DNA of 39,403 nt from Bacillota bacterium (lineage in GTDB: Bacteria > Bacillota_I > Bacilli_A > Erysipelotrichales > Erysipelotrichaceae): positions 1 through 39,403 of the forward strand of contig JAEWFZ010000039.1 of NCBI GenBank assembly GCA_023388535.1. Direction: 5' to 3'. Below the pieces are notes generated by a model. It worked only from the letters and a program-made list of their open reading frames with translations. It was not told the DNA's origin and made no database searches. Below, piece after piece: positions 14,612 to 21,826 of this stretch. Numbering within the stretch: the stretch's first letter is position 1; the number at the start of each line of letters is the position of its first letter. A program made the translations under genes and the position numbers.

Positions 14612-14798
14612 AATAAGGGAACATCGAGAAAAGCTCGATTTAAGCCAAGAACAACTAGCGAATCTGGTAAACGTGCGTCGCGAAACGATTGGACGATTGG
14701 AAAAAGGACTCTACAACCCTTCCTTAAAGCTCGCATTACAAATAGCCAGAGCGCTCAATGCTAAGATAGAAGATTTATTTATATTCGATGATATTTAA
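14598..14798 (+). CDS. Short XRE-family regulator (YozG-like)
   Basis: This 66-residue protein is nearly all one helix-turn-helix domain (LSQEQLANLVNVRRETIGRL) ending in the typical NPSLKLALQIARALN and IEDLFIFDD. ATG 14598 is chosen because the family begins M..KIREHRE; the longer in-frame starts at 14556 and 14574 would add residues from inside the previous gene. It overlaps the membrane-protein gene by 14 nt and has no strong ribosome binding site, so it probably depends on translational coupling. It is a likely autoregulator through the 38-bp palindrome (inference). Confidence 0.85.
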   Translation: MLTTKIREHREKLDLSQEQLANLVNVRRETIGRLEKGLYNPSLKLALQIARALNAKIEDLFIFDDI

Positions 14799-14830
14799 AA
14801 ACGATGGTCAACGTGGTCCATCGTTTCTTT
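14799..14830. terminator. Bidirectional terminator between XRE gene and pgsA
   Basis: The arms AAACGATGG (14799-14807) and CCATCGTTT (14818-14826) are followed by T-rich sequence on both strands. They serve the convergent genes. Confidence 0.75.
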
Positions 14831-15380
14831 ATTTCTTTATTTTTTGATAGCTATGCCAATAGCCTAAGGAATACATTACCCAGGAAAAGATTAAACCAAA
14901 TCCAGTAACCACAATTAGCCTGGTCGCTAAAGCGTCGGAAACATTAGGTGATAAGAACAAGAAAATCATACAAGAATAGAAAATAAAAGTACTGATCTTA
15001 CCATAGATAGCAGCACCATCATACTTTTCCCCTTGCTTATGTAAATAAGCCGTAACCACCAGCATCGTAAATTCCTTTAATACAAATAAAACCAAGAGAT
15101 ATGGCACCAATGGAAAGCGATTAACCATAAGCAAAATGATGGTGAACTGGGTAAGCTTGTCGGCCACTGGATCTAAAACTTTACCTAAAGCCGTTATTTG
15201 TTGATACTTCCGCGCGATGTATCCATCCAACAAATCCGTAAGTCCAGACATAAAAATAACGATTCCAGCCATCATATAATTAGACTCTGTATAAAACTTA
15301 ACTATAAATGGAATCATTAAGATTCTTAATATTGATAAAATATTTGGAATACTTTTTAAATCGCTAGCTTTAATATCCAT
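14829..15380 (-). CDS. pgsA: CDP-diacylglycerol--glycerol-3-phosphate 3-phosphatidyltransferase
   Basis: This 183-residue integral membrane enzyme forms phosphatidylglycerol phosphate, the first committed step to PG and cardiolipin. The CDP-alcohol phosphotransferase signature is complete: D49, D52-G53, A56-R57, G66, D70 and D74. About five to six membrane helices are visible, and the length is normal for PgsA. Other CDP-alcohol transferases share the motif, but size and the lone copy here favour PgsA. The promoter has an extended -10 (TGG then TATAAT, 15412-15407 on the minus strand) and the ribosome binding site is AGGAG. It is divergent from ttcA, sharing a short intergenic region. Confidence 0.9.
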   Translation of the reverse strand: MDIKASDLKSIPNILSILRILMIPFIVKFYTESNYMMAGIVIFMSGLTDLLDGYIARKYQQITALGKVLDPVADKLTQFTIILLMVNRFPLVPYLLVLFVLKEFTMLVVTAYLHKQGEKYDGAAIYGKISTFIFYSCMIFLFLSPNVSDALATRLIVVTGFGLIFSWVMYSLGYWHSYQKIKK

Positions 15381-15406
15381 AGGATTCTCCTAATCTAACA
15401 ACGCCT

Positions 15407-15412
15407 ATTATA
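15407..15412 (-). promoter_or_regulatory. pgsA promoter (-10)
   Basis: On the minus strand TATAAT is preceded by TGG, an extended -10. No good -35 is visible at the usual distance. Confidence 0.55.
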
Positions 15413-15455
15413 CCAAAAATGACTAGTATAGCCTATACCCAACTATCTCGGTCTA

Positions 15456-15464
15456 TGGTATACT
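15456..15464 (+). promoter_or_regulatory. Extended -10 promoter of ttcA-like gene
   Basis: TGG followed by TATACT (15459-15464) forms an extended -10 ending 7 nt before ATG 15472. Transcription would begin at or next to the start codon, with no room for a ribosome binding site. Confidence 0.55.
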
Positions 15465-15471
15465 GTTTTTC

Positions 15472-16278
15472 ATGACAAATCAATATCTTTCCAGCCTTCA
15501 GGATGACTATCGAAAAAGCCTCTGGGCTCCTTTTAGAAAAGCTATCACCGACTATCAATTAATTGAAGATGGCGATCATATCGCGGTATGTATTTCCGGT
15601 GGTAAGGATTCCATGATTATGGGACTTTTATTCGAAAAACTACTCGCCCATCGCGAACTGGATATTAAAGTTACCCATTTAGTGATGAATCCTGGATACC
15701 ATGATACTCATCTTCAACAATTAAAGTCTAACGCTCAAAAACTAGGCTTAGCCCTAGAGATTTTTGATATAAATGTTTTTGAACAAATAACCGAAGCTAA
15801 ACTAGCTTCAAAACAATGCTACCTCTGTGCTCGTAAACGCCGCGGTCATTTATACAACAAAGCTCAACAGCTTGGTTGTAATAAAATCGCTTTAGGCCAT
15901 CACCAAGATGATTTACTGGAAACGCTTTTGATGAACTTATTATTCAAAGGAACTTATGCGACGCTAATGCCTAAGATACGGTCGAAAAACTTTACTGGCT
16001 TAGAGTTAATACGTCCCTTAATTCAGGTTGAAGAACAAGCCATTATCGACTATGCCAACCAGCATCATCTAGAGTTTCTGCGTTGTGCCTGTCCACATGA
16101 GAATCGCCAGGAAGAACTAGGTGATCGTCAAAAGGCTCGTGAAATTCTCAATCAGCTCTTGACCGTCGATCCTAGAATTAAAGCCTCACTGCTCCATAGC
16201 CAATCTTCCGTCAATTTAGAGCAAGTCTTACAAACAAAAAACAAAGAAACTAAAGTACATTTCTTAGATAACTATTGA
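15472..16278 (+). CDS. ttcA: TtcA-like tRNA 2-thiocytidine synthetase
   Basis: This 268-residue PP-loop ATPase is predicted to thiolate C32 of certain tRNAs. The pyrophosphate loop SGGKDS is at 42-47. The three iron-sulfur cysteines of TtcA are present: C116-x2-C119 in CYLCARKRRG and C205 or C207 in RCACP. GHHQDDLLETLLMN is the second conserved block of the family. Related PP-loop enzymes (TilS, TtuA, CTU1) lack this exact C-x2-C plus single-C pattern, so TtcA is favoured. No ribosome binding site precedes the ATG, and the -10 lies only 7 nt upstream, suggesting a leaderless message. It ends at a terminator shared with rpsI. Confidence 0.85.
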   Translation: MTNQYLSSLQDDYRKSLWAPFRKAITDYQLIEDGDHIAVCISGGKDSMIMGLLFEKLLAHRELDIKVTHLVMNPGYHDTHLQQLKSNAQKLGLALEIFDINVFEQITEAKLASKQCYLCARKRRGHLYNKAQQLGCNKIALGHHQDDLLETLLMNLLFKGTYATLMPKIRSKNFTGLELIRPLIQVEEQAIIDYANQHHLEFLRCACPHENRQEELGDRQKAREILNQLLTVDPRIKASLLHSQSSVNLEQVLQTKNKETKVHFLDNY

Positions 16279-16280
16279 AA

Positions 16281-16310
16281 AAACTCCCCAATTGAAGTGG
16301 GGAGTTTTTG
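16281..16310. terminator. Bidirectional terminator between ttcA and rpsI
   Basis: The arms AAACTCCCC and GGGGAGTTT surround an ~9-nt loop with T tracts on both strands. It ends both the ttcA-like gene and the rplM-rpsI operon. Confidence 0.88.
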
Positions 16311-16333
16311 CTTGTTTGTGATCAATAATCCGA

Positions 16334-16738
16334 TTAACGTTTCGAGTATTGAGGTGCCTTACGAGCTTTCTTAAGACCGTATTTTTTACGCTCTTTAGCG
16401 CGTGAATCACGGGTTAAGAAACCAGCGGCTTTTAAGGATGGACGATAGTCTTCACTAGCTTCTAACAAAGCGCGCGCAATAGCGTGACGCATTGCTCCAG
16501 CTTGACCATTCAATCCTCCACCATATACATTTAAGTAAACATCGAATGTGTTAACCGTTTCCGTTACTTCAAACGGAGAACGAACGACCATGCGTTGTAC
16601 TTCTGAAGGTAGATATTCATCTAGAGGTTTATCGTTGACGACGATATTACCAGTACCATTGGTAAGATACGCTCTAGCTACAGAAGTCTTACGGCGACCT
16701 ACAGCACCATATTGTACAGTTTTAGATTTTCTTGCCAT
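16334..16738 (-). CDS. rpsI: 30S ribosomal protein S9
   Basis: This is a 134-residue protein with family landmarks GRRKTSVARAYL near the N-terminus, GGGLNGQAGAMRHAIARAL in the middle, and the basic tail ending KAPQYSKR. The final Lys-Arg contacts the tRNA anticodon stem in the P site. It is the second gene of the rplM-rpsI operon, 11 nt after rplM, with AGGAGG before its ATG. Confidence 0.98.
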   Translation of the reverse strand: MARKSKTVQYGAVGRRKTSVARAYLTNGTGNIVVNDKPLDEYLPSEVQRMVVRSPFEVTETVNTFDVYLNVYGGGLNGQAGAMRHAIARALLEASEDYRPSLKAAGFLTRDSRAKERKKYGLKKARKAPQYSKR

Positions 16739-16749
16739 ATTCCTTCCTC

Positions 16750-17187
16750 CTATTCTGATACCTTCAATTCAACGGGTTGTTGAGCTTGATGTGGATGATT
16801 TGGACCTGTGTAAACAAAGACACGTTTACGTTGTTTGTCTCCAAGACGGGTATGAGGAAGCATCCCCATAATCGCTTTTTCTACCCATTCAACTGGATAT
16901 CTTTCACGCATCGTCTTAGTAGAACGGGTACGTAATCCTCCAATATGACCTGAGTGTCGGTAATACATCTTTTTGTTATCTTGGTCACCACTAACCACCG
17001 CTTTTTCAGCATTAACGACGATTACATAATCACCACAGTCAACATGTGGTGTGTAATCCACTTTATGTTTACCATGTAAGATTGAAGCAACTGTAGATGC
17101 TAAGCGACCTAGTGTTTGACCTTCAGCATCAACAATATACCAGTGACGCTTTACTTCAGATGGTTTTACCATCGTTGTTTGACGCAT
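16750..17187 (-). CDS. rplM: 50S ribosomal protein L13
   Basis: This 145-residue early-assembly protein of the 50S subunit has landmarks RHWYIVDAEGQTLGRLAS, HVDCGDYVIVVNAEK, HSGHIGGL and GMLPHTRLG. It is the first gene of a two-gene operon with its own promoter and an L13-type leader (17188-17241). In Bacillota this leader is thought to be bound by the operon's own product for feedback control. The ribosome binding site is AGGAGG. Confidence 0.98.
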   Translation of the reverse strand: MRQTTMVKPSEVKRHWYIVDAEGQTLGRLASTVASILHGKHKVDYTPHVDCGDYVIVVNAEKAVVSGDQDNKKMYYRHSGHIGGLRTRSTKTMRERYPVEWVEKAIMGMLPHTRLGDKQRKRVFVYTGPNHPHQAQQPVELKVSE

Positions 17188-17241
17188 ACTCTTTTCCTCC
17201 TATGCTTTGTAGTTTCCGGGGCTACATGGCATAAGTTGCCG
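17188..17241 (-). promoter_or_regulatory. L13-type ribosomal leader
   Basis: The ~54-nt leader on the minus strand folds into two small hairpins: GGCA..TGCC, and GTAG around CCCCGGAAA closing with CTAC. This matches the arrangement of the known Bacillota L13 leader. It directly precedes the rplM ribosome binding site. A covariance-model search would settle the assignment. Confidence 0.7.
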
Positions 17242-17247
17242 TTTATT

Positions 17248-17277
17248 AGTATAGCTCTTTTAATCCACAATAGTCAA
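17248..17277 (-). promoter_or_regulatory. rplM-rpsI promoter
   Basis: On the minus strand TTGACT (17277-17272) is followed after 18 nt by TATACT (17253-17248). It lies right after the truA stop, so rplM-rpsI need not depend on readthrough from the ecf-truA genes. Confidence 0.8.
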
Positions 17278-17293
17278 GTAATTATGCTTGTTT

Positions 17294-18046
17294 TTAGTCT
17301 GTTTCAAAAGATTTATGATATTCCACATGAACCAGTTTTAATCCATTCGCGGCTGCTTTGTAGCGGCAAGTTCCTTTGCGCTGACTGGCCAACATGGTAG
17401 CGACCTGTTTTAACGAAAGGCGACCTAGTCCAACCTCCAACATGGTTCCAACCAACATCCTGATCATATATCTCAAAAAACCGTTACCGGTGATATCAAT
17501 CTGTAAAATACTACCCTCCATTACCAAATCTATTTGATAGATAGTTCTTACTTGGTCGTTGACTTCCTCTAAAGTACTGGTATTAAAACTAGTAAAATCA
17601 TGAGTGCCTAGAAAGAGCTGAGCACAGGCCTTCATGGACTCTAGATCGAGCGGTTTGTTAAGTTGTGTGATGTGGTCGGCCTCCAACACATTATAAGGTC
17701 CCAGTTCGATAGAATAGCGGTAAGATTTATATAAAGCATGGTAACGTGAGTGAAACGAGGCATCAACCACTTCGATATTAACAATATGAATGTAGGGATG
17801 AACTAAATTATTTAGCGCATAAATTAAACGCTTACTATCGATTAAAAAAGGCGCATCAAAATGAAACACCTGACCTAAAGCACTTACCCCTTTATCGGTT
17901 CTGCCCGAGCCGACAATAAAAAGATCTTCTTTATAGATAATCTTTAAAGCTTTGGTAATTTTTTCTTGAACCGATAAGCCAGCAGGATTATTTTGCCAGC
18001 CAATAAACTTCGAACCATCGTAAGCTACGGTAACTTTATATCTCAT
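17294..18046 (-). CDS. truA: tRNA pseudouridine(38-40) synthase
   Basis: This 250-residue enzyme isomerises uridines 38-40 in the anticodon arm of many tRNAs. The catalytic aspartate lies in GSGRTDKGVSALGQ, and the C-terminal GNGFLRYMIRMLVGT is typical of TruA. The start is ATG 18046, which begins MRYKVTVAYDGS like the family; a longer frame upstream reads into ecfT and has no family match. The ATG overlaps the ecfT stop as ATGA, implying coupled translation. It is the last gene of the ecfA1-ecfA2-ecfT-truA string, a standard neighbourhood in Bacillota. Confidence 0.96.
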   Translation of the reverse strand: MRYKVTVAYDGSKFIGWQNNPAGLSVQEKITKALKIIYKEDLFIVGSGRTDKGVSALGQVFHFDAPFLIDSKRLIYALNNLVHPYIHIVNIEVVDASFHSRYHALYKSYRYSIELGPYNVLEADHITQLNKPLDLESMKACAQLFLGTHDFTSFNTSTLEEVNDQVRTIYQIDLVMEGSILQIDITGNGFLRYMIRMLVGTMLEVGLGRLSLKQVATMLASQRKGTCRYKAAANGLKLVHVEYHKSFETD

Positions 18047-18846
18047 ACGACAAAAATAGCAATCAGAATCAGACAAACGATTAAGCCAAGTACGACCAAT
18101 AAAAAGAACCAATCTTTGGCGGTGATAACCAATTGTTTATATCGTGTTCTTGGTTTACCCGGGACATAGCCGCGCGCTTCCATGGCATCCGCTAAATCTT
18201 CGGCCCGTTGAAAGGCAGAAACAAACATCGGAACGATCAGTGATAATATGCCCGTGATCTTTTCTTTTAAAGAACCTTCCTGAAAATCAACCCCACGAGA
18301 TGATTGGGCTTGCATAATTCGATTCGTTTCTTCAATCAAGGTTGGAATAAAACGTAAAGCGATCGATATCATCATCGCAATTTCATGAGCCGGAATACCA
18401 AAACGCTTAAATGGAGACAACAAATCTTCGATACCTAAAGTCATATCGGTAGGTTTTGTCGTAGCCGTTAACAAAGTAGTCACTGAAATCATTAAGATTA
18501 AGCGGGTCGCAATAAATGCTGTTTGAACCAGCGCATCCGAATATATTTTAAAGTTACCCAAAGTAAAGAGAACTTTCCCAGTTTTTATAACAAAGATATT
18601 GATAATCGTTAAAAACAACATCATAAATAACATCGGACGCAAGGAATTCAAAACATAAGAGAGCTTAATCTTAGCGGTGATAAAAGTGATTAATAAAACG
18701 GTGGCTAATATCAAATACCCCCACCAACCTGCTGGAATAAAGATAGCGATTAACATGAAAATCATCATCATGATTTTCATTCGTGGATCAATTTTATGCA
18801 GCCAGGAATCAAGAGGTAAATAACGACCTAAGGATATATTATTCAT
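18043..18846 (-). CDS. ecfT: Energy-coupling factor transporter transmembrane protein
   Basis: This 267-residue membrane scaffold links the two ECF ATPases to exchangeable vitamin- or metal-binding S components. There are six hydrophobic segments. The two coupling-helix Arg-Gly motifs are visible (QSSRGVDF and MEARGYVPG). It overlaps ecfA2 by 8 nt and truA by 4 nt. No S component lies in the window, as expected for a group II ECF module shared by many substrates. It ends in TGA, which shows UGA is a stop in this organism. Confidence 0.96.
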   Translation of the reverse strand: MNNISLGRYLPLDSWLHKIDPRMKIMMMIFMLIAIFIPAGWWGYLILATVLLITFITAKIKLSYVLNSLRPMLFMMLFLTIINIFVIKTGKVLFTLGNFKIYSDALVQTAFIATRLILMISVTTLLTATTKPTDMTLGIEDLLSPFKRFGIPAHEIAMMISIALRFIPTLIEETNRIMQAQSSRGVDFQEGSLKEKITGILSLIVPMFVSAFQRAEDLADAMEARGYVPGKPRTRYKQLVITAKDWFFLLVVLGLIVCLILIAIFVV

Positions 18847-19696
18847 GGTTAAATACCTCGTTTAATTTCTTAATTAAATCGTCCATACTAAAAATATCGC
18901 GCGGCAAATCAATCCCCTTCTCGATCAGCTTTTGTCTAAAGGAAATAACTTTAGGTGGTAGTATGGTTAATGAGTTTAATAATTCATCGTTTGAAAAGAA
19001 TTCTTCGGTAGTCCCGGTAAAAATGATTTGACCATGATCCAGAACCACAACATTGTCCGCATAATTTAAGACATGTTCCATATCATGGGTTACTAAAATA
19101 ATCGTTTTATTGAGTTCGCGGTTAAAGGATTTAAATAATTCCATCATTTGAATCGAACCTTGAGGATCCAAGCCCGCAGTAGGTTCATCGCAAACTAAGA
19201 TATCCGGATTGGTCGCTAAAACGCCAGCAATCGCTACTCTACGTTTTTGACCCCCTGATAAGTCTAAAGGACTTTGCTTAAATAAACTTTCCTCAATCCC
19301 AACTAGGCGTAGTGAGTCCGCCGCTAGAGCGTTTGCTTCGGTTTCTCCATAGCCAAAATTCTTTGGACCGAAAGCGACATCTTTGAGGATGTCTTCCTCA
19401 AAGAGTTGAGCTTCAGGAAACTGGAATACTAAGCCTACTTTTTTTCTTAATTTCTTAAGTTCCGTAGCTTTAACGCCCGCTTCGATGACTTTGTCGTCGA
19501 TCGTAACTTTACCTTCGGTGGGAACTAATAAGGCATTCAAATGTTGAACTAAGGTGGATTTACCGGAACCGGTCGCGCCAACTAAGGCGGTAATTTTTCC
19601 ACTTTCGATGGTGAGATTGATGTTCTTTAAAGCCTGGAATTCAAAAGGTGTATCAGGACTATAGGTAAAACTTAAATCTTCGAATATAATTGCCAT
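18839..19696 (-). CDS. ecfA2: ECF transporter ATPase A2
   Basis: This is a 285-residue ABC ATPase with Walker A GATGSGKST, Q-loop in GLVFQFPEAQLFE, signature LSGGQKRRVAIA, Walker B ILVCDEPTAGLD and switch VTHD. The FPEAQLFE segment and the longer C-terminal coupling tail are EcfA2 (A') features. It forms a heterodimer with EcfA1 on EcfT. The start lies 25 nt inside the end of ecfA1. Confidence 0.96.
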   Translation of the reverse strand: MAIIFEDLSFTYSPDTPFEFQALKNINLTIESGKITALVGATGSGKSTLVQHLNALLVPTEGKVTIDDKVIEAGVKATELKKLRKKVGLVFQFPEAQLFEEDILKDVAFGPKNFGYGETEANALAADSLRLVGIEESLFKQSPLDLSGGQKRRVAIAGVLATNPDILVCDEPTAGLDPQGSIQMMELFKSFNRELNKTIILVTHDMEHVLNYADNVVVLDHGQIIFTGTTEEFFSNDELLNSLTILPPKVISFRQKLIEKGIDLPRDIFSMDDLIKKLNEVFNHE

Positions 19697-20499
19697 AAGT
19701 CTTCAGCCATCCTTTCTTCATCTAGAGGATTGGATACTTTCAATCCAATCTTTTCCAATTCAAGCGCTAAATTAACACTGAATGGAACATCAAGCGATAT
19801 ATTTACGAGTTGTTGTTTTAACGTCAATATATCATCCGGACTGCCGGCATAGACAATTTCTCCATCGTTCATGACTAAAACATAATCACTTTTGTTCACT
19901 TCTTCGATATCGTGGGTGATGGATAATATCGTCGTTTGATGTTTATGATGGATTTCATCGATCAAATCGTTAACATCTTTTTTACCTTTCGGATCAAGCA
20001 TCGAGGTCGCTTCATCGAGAATGATAATTTCGGGATGAGTGGCTAAAACGCCGGCAATCGCAACCCGTTGCTTTTGACCACCGGATAATTTGGTTGGTTC
20101 GTGGTCTAAAAAGTTTTCCATATGTACTTCTTCGGAGAAATATTTAATAATATCGTCCATGATGAGTGGATCCACTTGATGGTTTTCTAAACCAAAAGCA
20201 ATATCGTCACGGACCGTTGAACCAATGAATTGATTATCTGGATTCTGAAAGACGATCCCACAGCGATCGCGAATTTCATAGACATTCTCTTGAGATAGTT
20301 TTTCTCCATTGATGATAATATCTCCACTTTGAGCCTCAAGTAAACCAACTAATAGTTTAGCAAGCGTTGATTTACCAGAACCATTATGGCCAATAATCGA
20401 GGTATAGGATCCTCTAGGTATGCTAAAAGAAACGTTTTTAACAACATTTTTTCCTGGCTCATAACTAAAATTTAAATCTTTAACGATTATTTGATCCAC
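19672..20499 (-). CDS. ecfA1: ECF transporter ATPase A1
   Basis: This 275-residue ABC ATPase has Walker A GHNGSGKST, Q-loop FQNPDNQFIGSTV, signature LSGGQKQRVAIA, Walker B IIILDEATSMLD and ITHD. The NPDNQF block is diagnostic of EcfA1. I set the start at GTG 20499 because AAAGGA lies 7 nt before it; the longer TTG start at 20526 would run through the hairpin and has no ribosome binding site. It opens the ecf-truA string. A strong hairpin (20522-20542) sits immediately upstream and may act as a terminator or attenuator. Confidence 0.93.
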   Translation of the reverse strand: MDQIIVKDLNFSYEPGKNVVKNVSFSIPRGSYTSIIGHNGSGKSTLAKLLVGLLEAQSGDIIINGEKLSQENVYEIRDRCGIVFQNPDNQFIGSTVRDDIAFGLENHQVDPLIMDDIIKYFSEEVHMENFLDHEPTKLSGGQKQRVAIAGVLATHPEIIILDEATSMLDPKGKKDVNDLIDEIHHKHQTTILSITHDIEEVNKSDYVLVMNDGEIVYAGSPDDILTLKQQLVNISLDVPFSVNLALELEKIGLKVSNPLDEERMAEDLWQLYSKI

Positions 20500-20518
20500 T
20501 TGTCTATCCTTTCGTGAA

Positions 20519-20542
20519 AAGGACAATCACAAAGTGATTGTC
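20519..20542 (-). terminator. Hairpin before ecfA1, terminator or attenuator
   Basis: Perfect 9-bp arms GACAATCAC/GTGATTGTC with a 3-nt loop are followed on the minus strand by CTTTTC. It lies between the small-protein gene and the ecfA1 ribosome binding site. The T tract is broken by C, so partial readthrough into the ecf genes is likely. Confidence 0.65.
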
Positions 20543-20571
20543 ACTATTCGTTTTCCTTCTTTGGTTAAGCC

Positions 20572-20796
20572 TTAGCTTAAGTTTTCTTCTACTTTTTCTT
20601 CGGCTTCGTTGATTTTCTCTTCAGCCTTAGCTAATAGATTATCAATATGTGCCCCAACATCATCAATTAGATTATGAATTTGGTTATCAAGATTGATAAT
20701 AAACTGATCCCCATCTTCTTTGCGACGTTGATATTCCTTAGCGGCTAAGTATCCCACTCCGACAAGAGCGGCTAAACCAAGTAATCTTTTAAGCAT
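20572..20796 (-). CDS. Small membrane-anchored coiled-coil protein
   Basis: This 74-residue protein belongs to no family I recognise with confidence. Residues 2-20 form one hydrophobic helix (LLGLAALVGVGYLAA). It is followed by a basic stretch (KEYQRRK) and a long acidic helix with coiled-coil character (IDNLLAKAEEKINEAEEKVEE). The layout resembles YtxH-type small proteins. The start has a fair ribosome binding site (GCGAGG). It lies between the O-methyltransferase and ecfA1, a place usually without extra genes in this cluster. By topology it is probably anchored N-terminus in, with a cytosolic helical tail. Confidence 0.7.
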   Translation of the reverse strand: MLKRLLGLAALVGVGYLAAKEYQRRKEDGDQFIINLDNQIHNLIDDVGAHIDNLLAKAEEKINEAEEKVEENLS

Positions 20797-20854
20797 ATGG
20801 AATCCTCGCTTTCTAAGTACTATTATAGCAAAAATATTGTATTACGGTGTGAAA

Positions 20855-21427
20855 CTAGATTTTCTTTTTCAAAACAATTAATCCATCACCGAGGGAAAGA
20901 AACTCAGATTCAAACCTAAAATCTTCTTTAATCGACTGATGAAAAGCCTGTAAAGCTTGAATCATGGTTTTAAGCGACTTACTGCTAATCGTATCCTCAA
21001 AAACAAGACCATGAAACTCGGTATTATCAATTACCATATAACCCCCATCCTTTAAATAATCATAATAACGATCGACAAAAGCTTGGTTTTGAGCCTTGGC
21101 CGCATCAATTAGTATTAAATCGAAATTTTGTTGTGGTTGATAGACCAGAGCATCGTCATAGACCATTTCGATTCTATCTTCAAGCGCCATGGTTTTTACA
21201 TGATAACGGGCTTGGGTATGACGGTTTAAATCGCGTTCTAAGCTGATTATGGAGGCTTTAGTTTGCTCGGCTATTGTTATTGCTGAATAGCCCCAACAAG
21301 AGCCTAATTCAAGCACAGAGCCCAGTTCTTGTTGATTAATTAATTGAGTCGTATAATTTAGCGCCGCATCACTCATAATTGGCATCCCATGAGTTAGGCA
21401 GGTGGCTTTTAATTCTTCTAAAGTCAT
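20855..21427 (-). CDS. O-methyltransferase, TrmR-like
   Basis: This 190-residue SAM-dependent class I methyltransferase belongs to the family-3 O-methyltransferases. The SAM loop is VLELGSCWGYSAITIA, the acidic ribose ligand is in ISLERD, and the metal/active-site block is LILIDAAKAQNQAF with VIDN. The closest known Bacillota type is TrmR (YrrM), which methylates 5-hydroxyuridine 34 of tRNA; catechol-type small-molecule methyltransferases share the fold. The protein is slightly shorter than most TrmR. Its ATG lies directly behind the T tract of the rplQ terminator, without a clear ribosome binding site. It may therefore depend on readthrough from the alpha operon, or start at a later codon. 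Confidence 0.75.
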   Translation of the reverse strand: MTLEELKATCLTHGMPIMSDAALNYTTQLINQQELGSVLELGSCWGYSAITIAEQTKASIISLERDLNRHTQARYHVKTMALEDRIEMVYDDALVYQPQQNFDLILIDAAKAQNQAFVDRYYDYLKDGGYMVIDNTEFHGLVFEDTISSKSLKTMIQALQAFHQSIKEDFRFESEFLSLGDGLIVLKKKI

Positions 21428-21432
21428 AGAAA

Positions 21433-21452
21433 AAGCGGAAATGATTCCGCTT
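21433..21452 (-). terminator. Terminator at the end of the ribosomal protein cluster (after rplQ)
   Basis: Arms AAGCGGAA/TTCCGCTT with a 4-nt loop begin inside the rplQ stop codon and are followed on the minus strand by TTTTTC. The next gene's ATG (21427) follows at once. Confidence 0.8.
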
Positions 21453-21810
21453 ATACTAATTCAATTCTAGCCATTGGCGCTGCATCGCCACGACGGGATA
21501 CGGTTTTAATAACTCTGGTATAACCGCCATTACGATCAGAATAACGCGGAGCCACATCATCAAATAAAATTTGAAGAGCTGTTTTTCCTGTTTTTGGATC
21601 TTTACTGTTGAAAAGATATTGATTGGCTAAACGACGGGATGCTAGATCACCCTTCTTACCTAAAGTAATCAATTGATCAACGACGGAGCGAAGATCCTTG
21701 GCTTTTAGTTCTGTCGTTGTAATACTTCCATGTAGGATTAACGACGTCGCAAGATTTCTTAACAATGCCTTGCGGTGGTCGGACGTGCGACCAAATCTAC
21801 GATATGCCAT
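21451..21810 (-). CDS. rplQ: 50S ribosomal protein L17
   Basis: This is a 119-residue protein starting MAYRRFGRTSDHRKALLRNL, with the C-terminal GGYTRV block and PMARIELV end of the family. It is the last gene of the alpha operon, 16 nt after rpoA. Its stop codon is part of the following terminator stem. Confidence 0.98.
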   Translation of the reverse strand: MAYRRFGRTSDHRKALLRNLATSLILHGSITTTELKAKDLRSVVDQLITLGKKGDLASRRLANQYLFNSKDPKTGKTALQILFDDVAPRYSDRNGGYTRVIKTVSRRGDAAPMARIELV

Positions 21811-21826
21811 GTGTTTCTAGTCTCCT

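Noticed and set aside
18043..18045. Possible use of UGA as tryptophan (Mollicutes code)
   Set aside because: ecfT ends in TGA exactly where the family ends, and its overlap with truA is the normal ATGA. Tryptophans in intact genes such as ecfT and pgsA are encoded by TGG.
20500..20526. TTG 20526 as the start of ecfA1
   Set aside because: The TTG lies in the hairpin before the gene. AAAGGA precedes GTG 20499, and the EcfA family alignment begins there.
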